From Pseudomonas viridiflava (GTDB taxonomy: Bacteria > Pseudomonadota > Gammaproteobacteria > Pseudomonadales > Pseudomonadaceae), in assembly GCF_900591205.1 (NCBI RefSeq), contig NZ_UUPU01000067.1, positions 248,001 through 312,000 on the forward strand: a stretch of DNA of 64,000 nt. The letters run 5' to 3'. Position numbers and translations under genes: made by a program. The first letter of the stretch is position 1. Each line of letters begins with the position of its first letter. The notes beneath the pieces were generated by a model, which was not told the origin of the DNA, searched no databases, and saw only the letters and a list, made by a program, of their open reading frames with translations. Of the stretch, positions 18,913 to 28,375 are shown one piece after another.

Positions 18913-19658
18913 TATTGCTGATTTCAGATTTGCATCTGGAAGAGGATCGCCCGGACATCACCCGGGCGTTTCTGGATCTGCTCCACGGCCGCGCCCGAGG
19001 CGCCCAGGCGTTGTACATTCTGGGGGACTTCTTTGAAGCCTGGATTGGCGACGATGGGATGACACCCTTCCAGCGCTCCATTTGCGAGGCTCTGCGCGAG
19101 CTGAGCGACAGCGGCACCCCGATTTTCATCATGCATGGCAACCGCGACTTCCTGATCGGCAGGGCCTTCTGCAAAGCTGCAGGCGCCACCTTGCTCAAGG
19201 ACCCGAGTGTCGTGCAGCTCGCAGGTGAGCCCGTGCTATTGATGCACGGCGACAGCCTGTGCACCCGCGACCTCGGCTATATGAAGCTGCGGCGCATCCT
19301 GCGCAACCCGCTTGTGCTGTTTGTCCTGCGTCACCTGCCCTTGCGCACCCGACACAAACTGGCGCGCAAGTTGCGCAGCGAAAGCAGCGCCCAGGTACGC
19401 ATGAAAGCCAATGACATTGTCGATGTAACGCCCGAGGAAGTGCCGCGGGTAATGCAGCAATTCGGCGTGCGCACCCTGGTCCACGGTCATACCCACCGCC
19501 CGGCGATCCATAAGTTGCAGATCGGCGACCAGGCGGCCAAGCGCATTGTGCTGGGGGATTGGGACAAGCAAGGGTGGGCGTTGCAGGTGGATGAGCAAGG
19601 GTTTGCGTTGGCGGCGTTTGACTTCGTCAATCCGCAGTTGGCGCTGCCTGGGGCCTGA
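18909..19658 (+). CDS. lpxH: UDP-2,3-diacylglucosamine diphosphatase
   Basis: 249 residues starting with GTG inside the ppiB stop codon. The calcineurin-type metal ligands are all visible: SDLHL near residue 6, GDFFE near 40, HGNRDF near 77, MHGDSL near 112, and HGHTHRP near 193. It cleaves UDP-2,3-diacylglucosamine to lipid X at the inner face of the inner membrane, a committed step of lipid A synthesis. The pairing with ppiB is common in gammaproteobacteria. Confidence 0.95.
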   Translation: MILLISDLHLEEDRPDITRAFLDLLHGRARGAQALYILGDFFEAWIGDDGMTPFQRSICEALRELSDSGTPIFIMHGNRDFLIGRAFCKAAGATLLKDPSVVQLAGEPVLLMHGDSLCTRDLGYMKLRRILRNPLVLFVLRHLPLRTRHKLARKLRSESSAQVRMKANDIVDVTPEEVPRVMQQFGVRTLVHGHTHRPAIHKLQIGDQAAKRIVLGDWDKQGWALQVDEQGFALAAFDFVNPQLALPGA

Positions 19659-19699
19659 GCCTCAGACACTACGAATACCTTGTGACCAAAGATCCAAAT

Positions 19700-19787
19700 G
19701 TGGGAGGGGGCTTGCCCCCGATAGCAGTGTGTCAGCCAGCGCATCGCTCACTGACAGACCGCCGTCGAGGGCAAGCCCCCTCCCACA
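19700..19787. repeat. REP pair (GTGGGAGGGGGCTTGCCCCC class)
   Basis: Two inverted arms, GTGGGAGGGGGCTTGCCCCC at 19700-19719 and its near-complement ending at 19787, flank a spacer of about 45 bases. The pair sits between the convergent lpxH and emrB 3' ends, where it may also serve as a transcript end. Confidence 0.85.
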
Positions 19788-19813
19788 GTTGATTGCATTT
19801 CAAACTGTGCAGA

Positions 19814-21343
19814 TCAGTGCCCGCTTGCCTCCGGCCCCGCCTTGGCCCCAAACGGCGGCTTCGCCAGCCATACCAGCAGCATCAACCCCATGAACATCCA
19901 CCCCAGCAACGTGAAGTAATCCACGGTGGACATCATGTACGCCTGGCTGGTGAGGATCTGGTCCAGTTGCGCATAAGCCTTGTGCCCCGCCCCGCCGAGC
20001 GCCTGCAAGGCATCGCGGGTCGCGGAGTCGTAGGTGGTCATGTTCTCGCTCATGTAGGCATGGTGCTGGTCGGCCCGGCGAATCCAGATCCAGGTCGTAA
20101 GCGACGCCGCGAAGCTGCCACCCAGGGTCCGCAGGAAGGTCGCCAGGCCCGCGCCGTCGGCGATTTGCGCCGGTGGCAGGTCGGACATCAGAATGCTCAA
20201 GGTCGGCATAAAGAACAGCGCCACGCCGATCCCCATAAACAGCTGCACCAGGGCGATGTGGGTGAAGTCCACCTCATTGGTGAAGCCGGCGCGCATAAAG
20301 CAGCTCAAGCCAATCGCCAGGAACGCCAGGCCCGCCAGCAGGCGCAGGTCGAACTTGTGCGCGTACTTGCCGACAAACGGTGACATCAGCACCGGCAGAA
20401 TCCCGATCGGCGCCACCGCCAGGCCGGCCCAGGTGGCGGTGTAGCCCATCTGGGTTTGCAGCCATTGCGGCAGGATCAGGTTGATGCCGAAGAAGCCCGC
20501 ATAGCCGAGGATCAACACGATGGTGCCGATACGGAAGTTACGGTAGGCAAACAGCCGCAGGTTGACCACCGGGTGCTTGTCGGTCAGTTCCCAGATGATG
20601 AATACCGCCAGGGCCACCGCCGAAATCACCGCGCCAATGATGATGAAGTTGGATTCGAACCAATCCAGGTCGTTGCCCTTGTCGAGGATGATCTGCAAGG
20701 CGCCGACACCGACGATCAAGCTGAGCAGCCCGACGTAATCCATCGGCTGGTAACTGGTGACCACCGGGCGTTTCTTCAACTGCGACCGCACTACCATCAC
20801 CGCAAAGATGCCGATGGGCACGTTGATAAAGAAGATCCACGGCCAACTGTAGCTGTCGGTGATCCAGCCGCCGAGAATCGGGCCGGCAATCGGCGCCACC
20901 ACCGTGACCATCGCCAGTAACGCCAGGGCCATGCCGCGCCTGGCCGGTGGGTAGACCGCAATCAGTAGCGTCTGGGTCATCGGGTACAACGGCCCCGCCA
21001 CCAGACCTTGCAGCACTCGAAAGCCAATCAGCTCGGGCATCGAGGTGGAAATACCACACAGAAAGGACGCCAGCACAAACAGAATGGTCGCCCACAAAAA
21101 CAGCTTCACCTCGCCAAAGCGCCGGCTCAGCCAGCCGGTCAGCGGCAAGGCAATTGCGTTGCTCACCGCAAACGAGGTGATCACCCAGGTGCCCTGCTCC
21201 GAACTCACGCCAAGGTTGCCGGAAATGGTCGGCAACGCCACGTTGGCGATGGTGGTGTCGAGCACCTGCATAAAGGTCGCCAGCGACAGGCCAATGGTGG
21301 CCATCAACAGGCTGGGTGGCGTGAAGGAGGCGTTATTGCTCAT
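19814..21343 (-). CDS. emrB: DHA2-family MFS multidrug efflux transporter (EmrB-type)
   Basis: 509 residues with 14 predicted membrane helices. MFS signatures include LDTTIANVALPTI near residue 28, WVITSFAVSNAIALPLTGWL near 53, and the DHA2 motif C region GPILGGWITDSYSWPWIFFINVPIG near 150. It is the inner-membrane pump of a tripartite EmrAB-TolC-type exporter driven by the proton gradient. It overlaps emrA by one base and ends a four-gene operon under the MarR regulator. Substrates cannot be deduced. Confidence 0.92.
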   Translation of the reverse strand: MSNNASFTPPSLLMATIGLSLATFMQVLDTTIANVALPTISGNLGVSSEQGTWVITSFAVSNAIALPLTGWLSRRFGEVKLFLWATILFVLASFLCGISTSMPELIGFRVLQGLVAGPLYPMTQTLLIAVYPPARRGMALALLAMVTVVAPIAGPILGGWITDSYSWPWIFFINVPIGIFAVMVVRSQLKKRPVVTSYQPMDYVGLLSLIVGVGALQIILDKGNDLDWFESNFIIIGAVISAVALAVFIIWELTDKHPVVNLRLFAYRNFRIGTIVLILGYAGFFGINLILPQWLQTQMGYTATWAGLAVAPIGILPVLMSPFVGKYAHKFDLRLLAGLAFLAIGLSCFMRAGFTNEVDFTHIALVQLFMGIGVALFFMPTLSILMSDLPPAQIADGAGLATFLRTLGGSFAASLTTWIWIRRADQHHAYMSENMTTYDSATRDALQALGGAGHKAYAQLDQILTSQAYMMSTVDYFTLLGWMFMGLMLLVWLAKPPFGAKAGPEASGH

Positions 21344-22542
21344 CAGCGTTGCACAGCCTTGGGGGCGGCGAGGCTGTTGTCATGGATCAACTGCGTGATC
21401 ATGGCGTCGGCTTCGGCCAGTTGACGGTCATACACGTTGGTGGTGAACGAAGCCTTTTGCGGCGCCTGTTGCGCCAGCACCGGGCCACTTTGGTCGTGCA
21501 GGTTAACGCTGACCACGGTGCTCAAGCCCACCCGCAGCGGGTGCTTGGCCAGCTCATCGGCATTGATATGGATACGCACCGGCACCCGTTGCACGATTTT
21601 GATCCAGTTACCGGTGGCGTTTTGCGCCGGCAGCAGGGCAAAGGCGCTGCCGGTGCCGGCGCCCAGGCTATCCACGGTCCCGCTGAACTTCACGTCACTG
21701 CCGTAGATATCCGACTCGATGTCCACCGGCTGGCCGATACGCATATCGCGCAGTTGGGTTTCCTTGAAGTTGGCGTCGATCCACAGTTGGTTCAGCGGGA
21801 TCACCGCCATCAACGCAGTACCCGGCTGCACGCGCTGACCCAGTTGCACGGTGCGCTTGGCCACGTAGCCGGTCACCGGGGCGATCAGGGTGCTGCGCGC
21901 ATTGGTCAGGTAAGCCTGACGCAGTTGGGCGGCGGCGGCCTGCACATCCGGGTGGGAGGAAATCACCGTGTCATCCACCAGCGCACTGCTGGTCTTGAAC
22001 TGTTGCTGCACGTTGGCCAGGGCGCTTTGCGCCGAGGTCAGGTCGTCACGGGCGTGGGACAGCTCTTCCTGGGAAATCGCCCCGCCGGCGGCCAGGTTCT
22101 TACGCCGGTTGTAGTTGTCCTGGGCCTTTTGCACATTGGCCTGCTGAGCCAGTACCTGGGCTTTCATACCATCGACGTTGCTGTACAAGCCGCGTACCTG
22201 GCGCACGGTGCGCGCCAGGTTGGCCTGGGCACTTTGCAGGCCGACGGCCGCGTCATTCGGGTCGAAGTTGACCAACACCTGGCCTTCGTGGACCAGGTCG
22301 CCGTCGTCGGCGCCGATGCTGACCACGGTGCCGGTGACCAGCGGGGTGATTTCCACCACGTTGCCGTTCACATAAGCGTCGTCGGTGCTTTCATTGAAGC
22401 GCCCGTAGAGTTCATACCAGCCCCATACGCCCAAAACGCCAAGGATGACGAGCAGCGCCAGGCCGATCAGCATGACTTTGCGTTTGCGTGGGTTGTTGTC
22501 TTTGGGTTGTTCGGTTGCGTTGGTGTTTTCGGCAGTGGCCAT
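21343..22542 (-). CDS. emrA: HlyD/EmrA-family membrane fusion protein
   Basis: 399 residues. One N-terminal membrane helix (VMLIGLALLVILGVLGVWGW) is followed by a lipoyl-like half-motif STDDAYVNGNVVEITPLVTG near residue 53, a coiled-coil hairpin at about 110-200, and a beta-barrel domain with AVIPLNQLWIDANFKETQL near 265, a strong EmrA signature. It bridges the inner-membrane EmrB pump and the outer-membrane channel encoded just upstream, in the same operon. Confidence 0.93.
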   Translation of the reverse strand: MATAENTNATEQPKDNNPRKRKVMLIGLALLVILGVLGVWGWYELYGRFNESTDDAYVNGNVVEITPLVTGTVVSIGADDGDLVHEGQVLVNFDPNDAAVGLQSAQANLARTVRQVRGLYSNVDGMKAQVLAQQANVQKAQDNYNRRKNLAAGGAISQEELSHARDDLTSAQSALANVQQQFKTSSALVDDTVISSHPDVQAAAAQLRQAYLTNARSTLIAPVTGYVAKRTVQLGQRVQPGTALMAVIPLNQLWIDANFKETQLRDMRIGQPVDIESDIYGSDVKFSGTVDSLGAGTGSAFALLPAQNATGNWIKIVQRVPVRIHINADELAKHPLRVGLSTVVSVNLHDQSGPVLAQQAPQKASFTTNVYDRQLAEADAMITQLIHDNSLAAPKAVQR

Positions 22543-22557
22543 GACAAATACCTCAAA

Positions 22558-24009
22558 TTATTCCGTGCGTGTGGCTGGGGTGGTCGCTGCCACGTTGTCG
22601 GCGCTGTAGCCGCCACCCAGGGCCTGCATCAATTGAATCGACAGGTCGATCTGCGCCGCATTCAGGGTCGCCAGCTGGCGCTGGGCCTGCAGCAATTGCT
22701 GCTCGATGCTCAGCACATCCAGGTAGTTACCGATCCCGGAGCTGTAGCGCTGCACCCCGGTGTCGTAGGACTGCTGGGCAATGTCCGCGGCATGTTGCTG
22801 CGCCTGGATCTGCCGCCCGGTTTCGCGCAACTGCACCAGGGTATTGCCGATATCACCCAAGGCTTGCACCAGGGTTTTGTTGTACTGGGCCACGGCCAGG
22901 TCGTAATCCGCGTCACGGGCATCGAGGTCGGCACGCAGGCGGCCGCCGTCGAAGATCGGCAGCGAAATGGTCGGCGCAATGCTGAAGAAGCGGCTGGCCG
23001 AACCAAACATCGCATCGCCCAGCAACGACTCGGCCCCGGCGCTCGCGCTCAGGTTGAGGTTGGGGTAGAAGCGGGTTTTGCTCGCGGCGACGTTTTTGCT
23101 CGCCGCCTCCACCCGCCAGCGCGCGGCAATCAGGTCGGGACGACGGCCAACCAATTCGGCAGGCAACACCGAGGGCACGGCGACGGCGCTGGGTTTCAAC
23201 ACATTCGGGCGGGTCAGCTCACCGCCACGGTCGGGGCCTTTGCCGAGCAGTACGGCCAAGGCAATCTTGGCGCTTTGCAGTTGTTTTTCCGCATCAATCA
23301 ACTGCGATTGGGAGCTGGCTTCCAGGCTTTCGGTCTGCTGGTACTGATACTGGCTGTCGATGCCGGAGTTCAAGCGGCGTTGGCCCAGGTCAAGCATCTG
23401 TCGGGTGCGCTTGAGGTCATCATTGGCCAGGTCACGCACGATATGGGCCTGGCCCAGGTCGCTGTAAGCCTTGGCCACGTTGGCGGCCAGGGTCAGGCGT
23501 GCGGCTTGTTGATCGACTTCGGCGGCACGCGCCTGGCCCAACGCCGCTTCCCAGGCAGCGCGCTGGCCACCCCAGAGGTCGAAGTTATAGTTAAAGCTGG
23601 CGCCGATATTTCGCACGGTGGCGTAGGCATCGCCCTGCCCCAGCGGGTCCTGGTCCTTGGCCAAACGCGAACGGCTGACGCCGGCGCTGGCATCCAGGGT
23701 TGGCATGCGCGCAGCGTCGGCGGCATAGGCGGCGGCCTGGGCCTGATGGGCACGGGCGCTGGCCACTTGCATGTCCGGGCTGTTTTGCAGGGCTTCCCGG
23801 ATCAAGCTGTCGAGCTGTGGGTCGCCAAGGCTTTTCCACCAGTCGGCGCTGGGCCAGGCGGCGCTCGAGAGCGTCACGCCGCTCAGGGATTTACCGGTTT
23901 GCAGGGTGTTGGCGTCGAGGCGCTGGCCCTGGGTGTCGAGGCCGCTGAAGTTGGCGCAACCGGCCAGGCTCATGGTGACCAGCACCAGGCTAAGGGCACG
24001 AGTGTTCAT
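22558..24009 (-). CDS. outer-membrane efflux lipoprotein, NodT/OprM family
   Basis: 483 residues with a lipoprotein signal peptide ending in the lipobox L-A-G-C at residue 18. Two OEP repeats follow (DWWKSLGDPQLDSLIREAL near 55, then a matching segment with FYPNLNLSASAG near 320). It forms the outer-membrane exit channel for the EmrAB pump. Its start overlaps the marR stop by four bases. Having a dedicated channel gene inside the operon means the system need not rely on a shared TolC. Confidence 0.93.
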   Translation of the reverse strand: MNTRALSLVLVTMSLAGCANFSGLDTQGQRLDANTLQTGKSLSGVTLSSAAWPSADWWKSLGDPQLDSLIREALQNSPDMQVASARAHQAQAAAYAADAARMPTLDASAGVSRSRLAKDQDPLGQGDAYATVRNIGASFNYNFDLWGGQRAAWEAALGQARAAEVDQQAARLTLAANVAKAYSDLGQAHIVRDLANDDLKRTRQMLDLGQRRLNSGIDSQYQYQQTESLEASSQSQLIDAEKQLQSAKIALAVLLGKGPDRGGELTRPNVLKPSAVAVPSVLPAELVGRRPDLIAARWRVEAASKNVAASKTRFYPNLNLSASAGAESLLGDAMFGSASRFFSIAPTISLPIFDGGRLRADLDARDADYDLAVAQYNKTLVQALGDIGNTLVQLRETGRQIQAQQHAADIAQQSYDTGVQRYSSGIGNYLDVLSIEQQLLQAQRQLATLNAAQIDLSIQLMQALGGGYSADNVAATTPATRTE

Positions 24010-24479
24010 TCTTTACCTACCCGCTGAAGGGTGATGGGATCACCTGCAGCTATCAGAATTTTCTTGAGGATCTTTTCCAGGGTTTGCAACTCGCCGGGCT
24101 CCAGGGCGCCGGCCAACTGGTTCAACGCATCGGCACCGATGTACGGCAGCATGTCCGCCAGGCGCTGGCCGTCGGCAGTCAGCACCAGCTGCACCTGGCG
24201 CCGATCCAGCGCGGAACGCTTGCGGTCCAGCAACCCCTTTTGCTCCAGGCGATCGAGCATGCGCGTCATCGAGCCGCTGTCCAGGGACAGGTTGCGGCAC
24301 AGCTCGGCCGGGGTGTCGACGCCGTACTGGGCCATGATGATCAACACCTTGAACTGCGCGGCGGTGACGCCATGGGGCTCCATATGGGTGTCGATGATGC
24401 GGTCTTTAAGCAGCGCAGCGCGGCCCAGCAACAGCCCGAGGTGGCAGTTGTGGAAGTTGTCAGGGGTGAAGTGTTTCAT
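24006..24479 (-). CDS. MarR-family transcriptional repressor of the efflux operon
   Basis: 157 residues with a winged helix: TPAELCRNLSLDSGSMTRMLDRLEQKGLL near residues 54-82 is the recognition region and RSALDRRQVQLVLTADG the wing. It is the first gene of the operon that continues into the channel, EmrA and EmrB genes. Two copies of a palindrome lie directly upstream, so autorepression relieved by a phenolic or drug ligand is the likely mode of control, as for EmrR/MprA. Confidence 0.9.
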   Translation of the reverse strand: MKHFTPDNFHNCHLGLLLGRAALLKDRIIDTHMEPHGVTAAQFKVLIIMAQYGVDTPAELCRNLSLDSGSMTRMLDRLEQKGLLDRKRSALDRRQVQLVLTADGQRLADMLPYIGADALNQLAGALEPGELQTLEKILKKILIAAGDPITLQRVGKE

Positions 24480-24493
24480 CGGAAGTCACCTTA

Positions 24494-24548
24494 TTACTGC
24501 CTAGGCAGTGAATGTATGACGAGATGTTACTGCTTAGGCAGCGAATGT
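24494..24548. promoter_or_regulatory. tandem MarR operators upstream of the efflux operon
   Basis: ACTGCCTAGGCAGT at 24496-24509 is a perfect 14-base palindrome. A near-copy, ACTGCTTAGGCAGC at 24529-24542, lies 33 bases on. Each is embedded in an identical context (TT before, GAATGT shortly after), so the repeat unit is about 22 bases. The first copy is 16 bases before the marR start codon on the minus strand. Such paired symmetric sites are what a MarR dimer would bind. Confidence 0.75.
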
Positions 24549-24609
24549 CAAATGGAATAATTAGCTTGCTTGCTAATTTCACGACAATCGGGGTGGAATG
24601 CAGATAAAT

Positions 24610-24696
24610 GTGGGAGGGGGCTTGCCCCCGATAGCAGTGGTTCAGTCGACCCATTAGTGACTGTCACACCGCTATCGGGGGCAAGCCCCCTCCCAC
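24610..24696. repeat. REP pair abutting the tamB stop codon
   Basis: The left arm GTGGGAGGGGGCTTGCCCCC at 24610-24629 and its inverted copy ending at 24696 frame a spacer that itself contains the matching ATAGC and GCTAT bases. The right arm ends one base before the tamB stop codon, so the tamB message ends directly in this structure. Confidence 0.85.
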
Positions 24697-24697
24697 A

Positions 24698-27600
24698 TCA
24701 GAAATCGCGCTTGTAGAAAATATCCAAGGAGCTGGCCACACCACTCGCCACTTCCAGGTACACCTTCTTGCTCAACAGGTAGCGCAAGGCGATGGTGCTG
24801 GCCGGCTCGAACACCCCAACCCCGTATCGCAGGCTGAGTTTCTCGGTGATTTTGCCGCTGGCCACCACGGCGGTGTTATTGCCGCTGCCCTGGGTGTCGA
24901 GGTCGAAATCCTGGATGCCCAGCTTGTTGGCAAGGTCCGAGGTCACCCCCGCACTGCCCATCAGGCCAAGGCCCAATGCCGCTTGGGCGAGCATGTTGTT
25001 GTCTTCGCCGGTAGTGCTCAGCGGACGCCCCAGCACCAGGTAGGACAACGCTTGCTCCTGGCTCATGGCCGGCTCGGAGAAGATCTGCGTGGTGGGCTGC
25101 TCGGCACTGCCACTCAGGCGGATACCGGCAACCACATCGTCGGTCTTGCGGATCGCCTCGATATCGAGATACGGCTGGTCCAGTGGCCCGGCGAACAGCA
25201 GGCGCGCCCGCCGCACGTCCAGCCTCTGCCCGTAGGCGCGGTAGCGACCGTCGTTGAGCCACAGCTCGCCGCGGGTGTCCAGGTTGTCGCCGATGTGCAC
25301 CTGGCCCTGCACCTTGGCGGTGAGGCCGAAACCCGAGAAATTGAGCTTATCCTCCCCGACTACCACGTCGATATCCATGGCCATCGCCATCGGCGGCTCG
25401 CCCTCCTCGGTCTGGCTGCCGACGATCACTGTGTCATCCGACACCTTGACGGTCGACGGCGGCAGTTCGCGTACGGTGATGTCACCACGCGGGATGTGGA
25501 CCTTGCCGGCAATCGCCAGTTTGTCGTTCTTCAAGGTGATCTTCAGGTCAGGCGCCACCTCGAGTTCCGCGTAGGGCTCTACCGTGACAGGCAATTGCGA
25601 GCCCAGCAGGCTGAGGTCCACCGTCAGCGCCTGACCCCAGTCGATCTGCCCCTTGAGGCTGCCCTGACCGGCCTTGCCGCTACGCCAGGCACCGCTCAAC
25701 CCCACACTTTCACCGGCGATCAGCGCCTGCACATTCAAACCTTCAAGGCTGACAGGCAACTCCGGGCCGGAGACTTCACCGCCGATCAGGTTGACGTTGC
25801 CGTTGACCAGCGGCGCCAACAACCCACCGGAAATCCGGCCGCTGCCGTTGAGCTTGCCGTTGAGGGTTTCCACCATCGGCACAAACGGGCGTGCCACCGC
25901 AAGGTCGAGGCCGGTCAGGTTGAAATTGCCGGTGATTGGCTTGTTCTTCGGCAACGGGTTGATCTGCGCCTGCACCACCAACTCGCCAAGCTTGCCGCCG
26001 CGGAAGTTGAACTGCGTGTCGATGCGCGTGGGGTTGAGGGTGGTTTCCAGCTTCAAGGTGTCGTAGGGAAAATCCAGCCACTGGTCCTTGTCCTTGACCC
26101 GCAAGGTGCCGCCGCCGGCATCCACCGACACCACGCCTTTAGGGCCGCTGGCAGGCAGGTCGAGCTGAACGTCGGCGTTGAGCTTGCCTTGCCAGGCGAA
26201 GTCCTTGGGCAAAAACGCCGCCAGGCTGTCGATCGGGAATTGCTTGAGGTGGTAGCGCAGCTTGGGTTCGGGCATCAGCCGTTGGTCCTCACCGCACAGG
26301 CTGGCGGGGCCGGACACCCAGCAGTGCGCGGCAAAAGTCAGCTTGCCGTCGGCCAGGCGTTCGATTTTCGCCGGCGCTTGCAGCTTCCAGTCCTGCCCAC
26401 CGGCCTGTACATCGCCAGTGGCCAGGCGGCCGCGCCAATTGCCTTGGTCGAGGTTGCCGTCCAGCGCCAGCGCCAGCTTGAGCAACGGGCCGACCAGATC
26501 CAGCTGGACTTTCTGGCTTTTGATATCGCCCTGGGCACTGGCGGTCAGGGTGCCGACCTCCGTTTCACCAGCCTGGATGCCGCTGCCCTTGAGGTCGACT
26601 TTGGCACGCTGGGCGTTATCGAGGGTGGCGCCCAGCGTCAGGCTTTGCAGACGATTGTCGGCAAATGCCAACTGCTGGCCCTTGAGATCGAGCTTCCCTT
26701 GGGGAGCCTGGAAGCTGCCGGCCACGTCGAGCCGGCCATTGACCTGCCCCCGCAGCTGCGGCCACAGCTGTGCCAGGCGCGTCAGCTTGATATCAATCTG
26801 CCCGGCCAGGCGTTGTTGCAGGCTGCCGCTGCCGTTGATGCGGTTGTCGCCCAGACGGATATCCAGATTGCCCAGTGTCCATTGCTCGCCCGCACCTTCG
26901 GCCTTGGCCGCCAGCACGGCGGTTTGCCCCCGCAGACGGCCCTTGAGGTCGAGGTCGGCGTTCAGTTTGAGCTGCTCATTCTTGAACTCGCCCTTGCTGC
27001 GCAACGGCCCGGCCAGCGTGCCCGGTAATTCAGCCACCCAATACGCCGGGTTCAACGCCGACAGGTCGAGCGACGTGTCCCAGGCGATGCCGTCGGCGAA
27101 CTGCAGGTTCAGATGTCCTTCGGCCTTGCCCTGGCCGGCTGTCAGCTTGAGTTCGGGCAGGAACACTTGCTTGAGGTCGCCGCTGAACGGCGTGACCACA
27201 TTGAACTTGCCGGCGGGGCCGTCGAGGTCGGCCTTGAGGTTGCCGAGGTAGTTGCCGTCCTTGTAGGAAATCTCACCATTAAAGGTGCGCAATACCACCT
27301 GCGGCTCGTCGATCAGCGGATAGAGGCGATGCCAGGGGAAATCCAGCCAGTCGATCCGGGCATCGGCACTGAAGCCTTGTTGCCAATCCAGCTGCGCCGT
27401 GAGCTTGAGGCTCTGCTTGTCGCCGGCATTCAGGTCCAGGCCGGCGATCTGTGCGCCCTTGGCGTCAACCTTGCCTTGCAACAGCAAGTCCACCGGGCCT
27501 TTTTCCGCCGGCAACACGGCCTTGCCCAGTAACTGGTAGCCGCTGCCCAGGTCGCCTTTGGCGCTCAGGTCCAGTTGATTCAGTTGCAGGGTGTCGGGCA

Positions 27601-28375
27601 GATCGGCGCTGGGTTTGAAGCCATCGGCGGTGATGTGCAATTGCGCAGGCAGGTTCTGCGCCAGCGGTTGCAGCTCTCCGACAAGCTTGGCCGACAGGTA
27701 ACCGCTGCTGTCGGCATCGAGCTTGAGGGTCTTGAGCAAGTCGCCGTCAATCTTCAACGCCACCTTCCACGGCGCGCCACCGGGGGCATAGGGCAGGCTC
27801 AGATTACCGGTGGCGCTCAGCGGCCAGTCGCCGGTGGGCTGCAGCAGGCCGGCGAGGTCCAGCACCAGGTCGTCGCGTTGCAGGTGCACCGAGTCGATCT
27901 GCATCCCCGCAGCGGTCCAATGCGCCGCCAGTTGCAAGCCCTTGAGTTCCTCGCTGCCGTTGAACAGCAAGCTACCGACGCGAATGTCGCCCAACTGGAT
28001 GGCAAGCGGCAACTTCAAATCCGGCAGTTGGATCGGCCCGCTGCTGCTCTCTTCGGTGCTGGGGGGAAATTGCAGGCTGACCCGGTCAACATCCAGCTGA
28101 TTGATGCACAAGGTCATGCGCAGCAGACAGGCCGGCGACCAGTCAAACGTCGGTGCATCGAGCTCAACCCGGCTGGTGTCTTGCTCCCACACCAGGTGAT
28201 CGGCGCGCCACTGGCCACCTAAATGACCCTGGAAATTCTCCACGCTCAAACCCGGCACCTTACCCAAGGCCCAGCGGCTGCCCGCCTGGCTGCCGAGTAC
28301 CGCCCACAGTGCCAGCAACAGCACGGCGAGGATGGCAATCACGGCCAGCCCCGCTATTTTCACACCACGCATCAC
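24698..28375 (-). CDS. tamB: translocation and assembly module protein TamB
   Basis: 1225 residues with one N-terminal membrane helix (residues 7-30) and a long repetitive beta-rich body of the AsmA/TamB type, followed by the DUF490 C-terminal domain from about residue 880. The family signature LNDGRYRAYGQRLDVRRARL lies near 1050, and the C-terminus ends in an aromatic residue, K-R-D-F. It spans the periplasm and acts with TamA in outer-membrane assembly and lipid transport. Its ATG overlaps the tamA stop by four bases. The length is normal. Confidence 0.94.
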   Translation of the reverse strand: MMRGVKIAGLAVIAILAVLLLALWAVLGSQAGSRWALGKVPGLSVENFQGHLGGQWRADHLVWEQDTSRVELDAPTFDWSPACLLRMTLCINQLDVDRVSLQFPPSTEESSSGPIQLPDLKLPLAIQLGDIRVGSLLFNGSEELKGLQLAAHWTAAGMQIDSVHLQRDDLVLDLAGLLQPTGDWPLSATGNLSLPYAPGGAPWKVALKIDGDLLKTLKLDADSSGYLSAKLVGELQPLAQNLPAQLHITADGFKPSADLPDTLQLNQLDLSAKGDLGSGYQLLGKAVLPAEKGPVDLLLQGKVDAKGAQIAGLDLNAGDKQSLKLTAQLDWQQGFSADARIDWLDFPWHRLYPLIDEPQVVLRTFNGEISYKDGNYLGNLKADLDGPAGKFNVVTPFSGDLKQVFLPELKLTAGQGKAEGHLNLQFADGIAWDTSLDLSALNPAYWVAELPGTLAGPLRSKGEFKNEQLKLNADLDLKGRLRGQTAVLAAKAEGAGEQWTLGNLDIRLGDNRINGSGSLQQRLAGQIDIKLTRLAQLWPQLRGQVNGRLDVAGSFQAPQGKLDLKGQQLAFADNRLQSLTLGATLDNAQRAKVDLKGSGIQAGETEVGTLTASAQGDIKSQKVQLDLVGPLLKLALALDGNLDQGNWRGRLATGDVQAGGQDWKLQAPAKIERLADGKLTFAAHCWVSGPASLCGEDQRLMPEPKLRYHLKQFPIDSLAAFLPKDFAWQGKLNADVQLDLPASGPKGVVSVDAGGGTLRVKDKDQWLDFPYDTLKLETTLNPTRIDTQFNFRGGKLGELVVQAQINPLPKNKPITGNFNLTGLDLAVARPFVPMVETLNGKLNGSGRISGGLLAPLVNGNVNLIGGEVSGPELPVSLEGLNVQALIAGESVGLSGAWRSGKAGQGSLKGQIDWGQALTVDLSLLGSQLPVTVEPYAELEVAPDLKITLKNDKLAIAGKVHIPRGDITVRELPPSTVKVSDDTVIVGSQTEEGEPPMAMAMDIDVVVGEDKLNFSGFGLTAKVQGQVHIGDNLDTRGELWLNDGRYRAYGQRLDVRRARLLFAGPLDQPYLDIEAIRKTDDVVAGIRLSGSAEQPTTQIFSEPAMSQEQALSYLVLGRPLSTTGEDNNMLAQAALGLGLMGSAGVTSDLANKLGIQDFDLDTQGSGNNTAVVASGKITEKLSLRYGVGVFEPASTIALRYLLSKKVYLEVASGVASSLDIFYKRDF

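Noticed and set aside
21349..24027. Plus-strand open frame of 892 codons opposite the efflux operon
   Set aside because: It is antisense to well-recognised EmrA and NodT-family genes and has biased composition with no recognisable domain.
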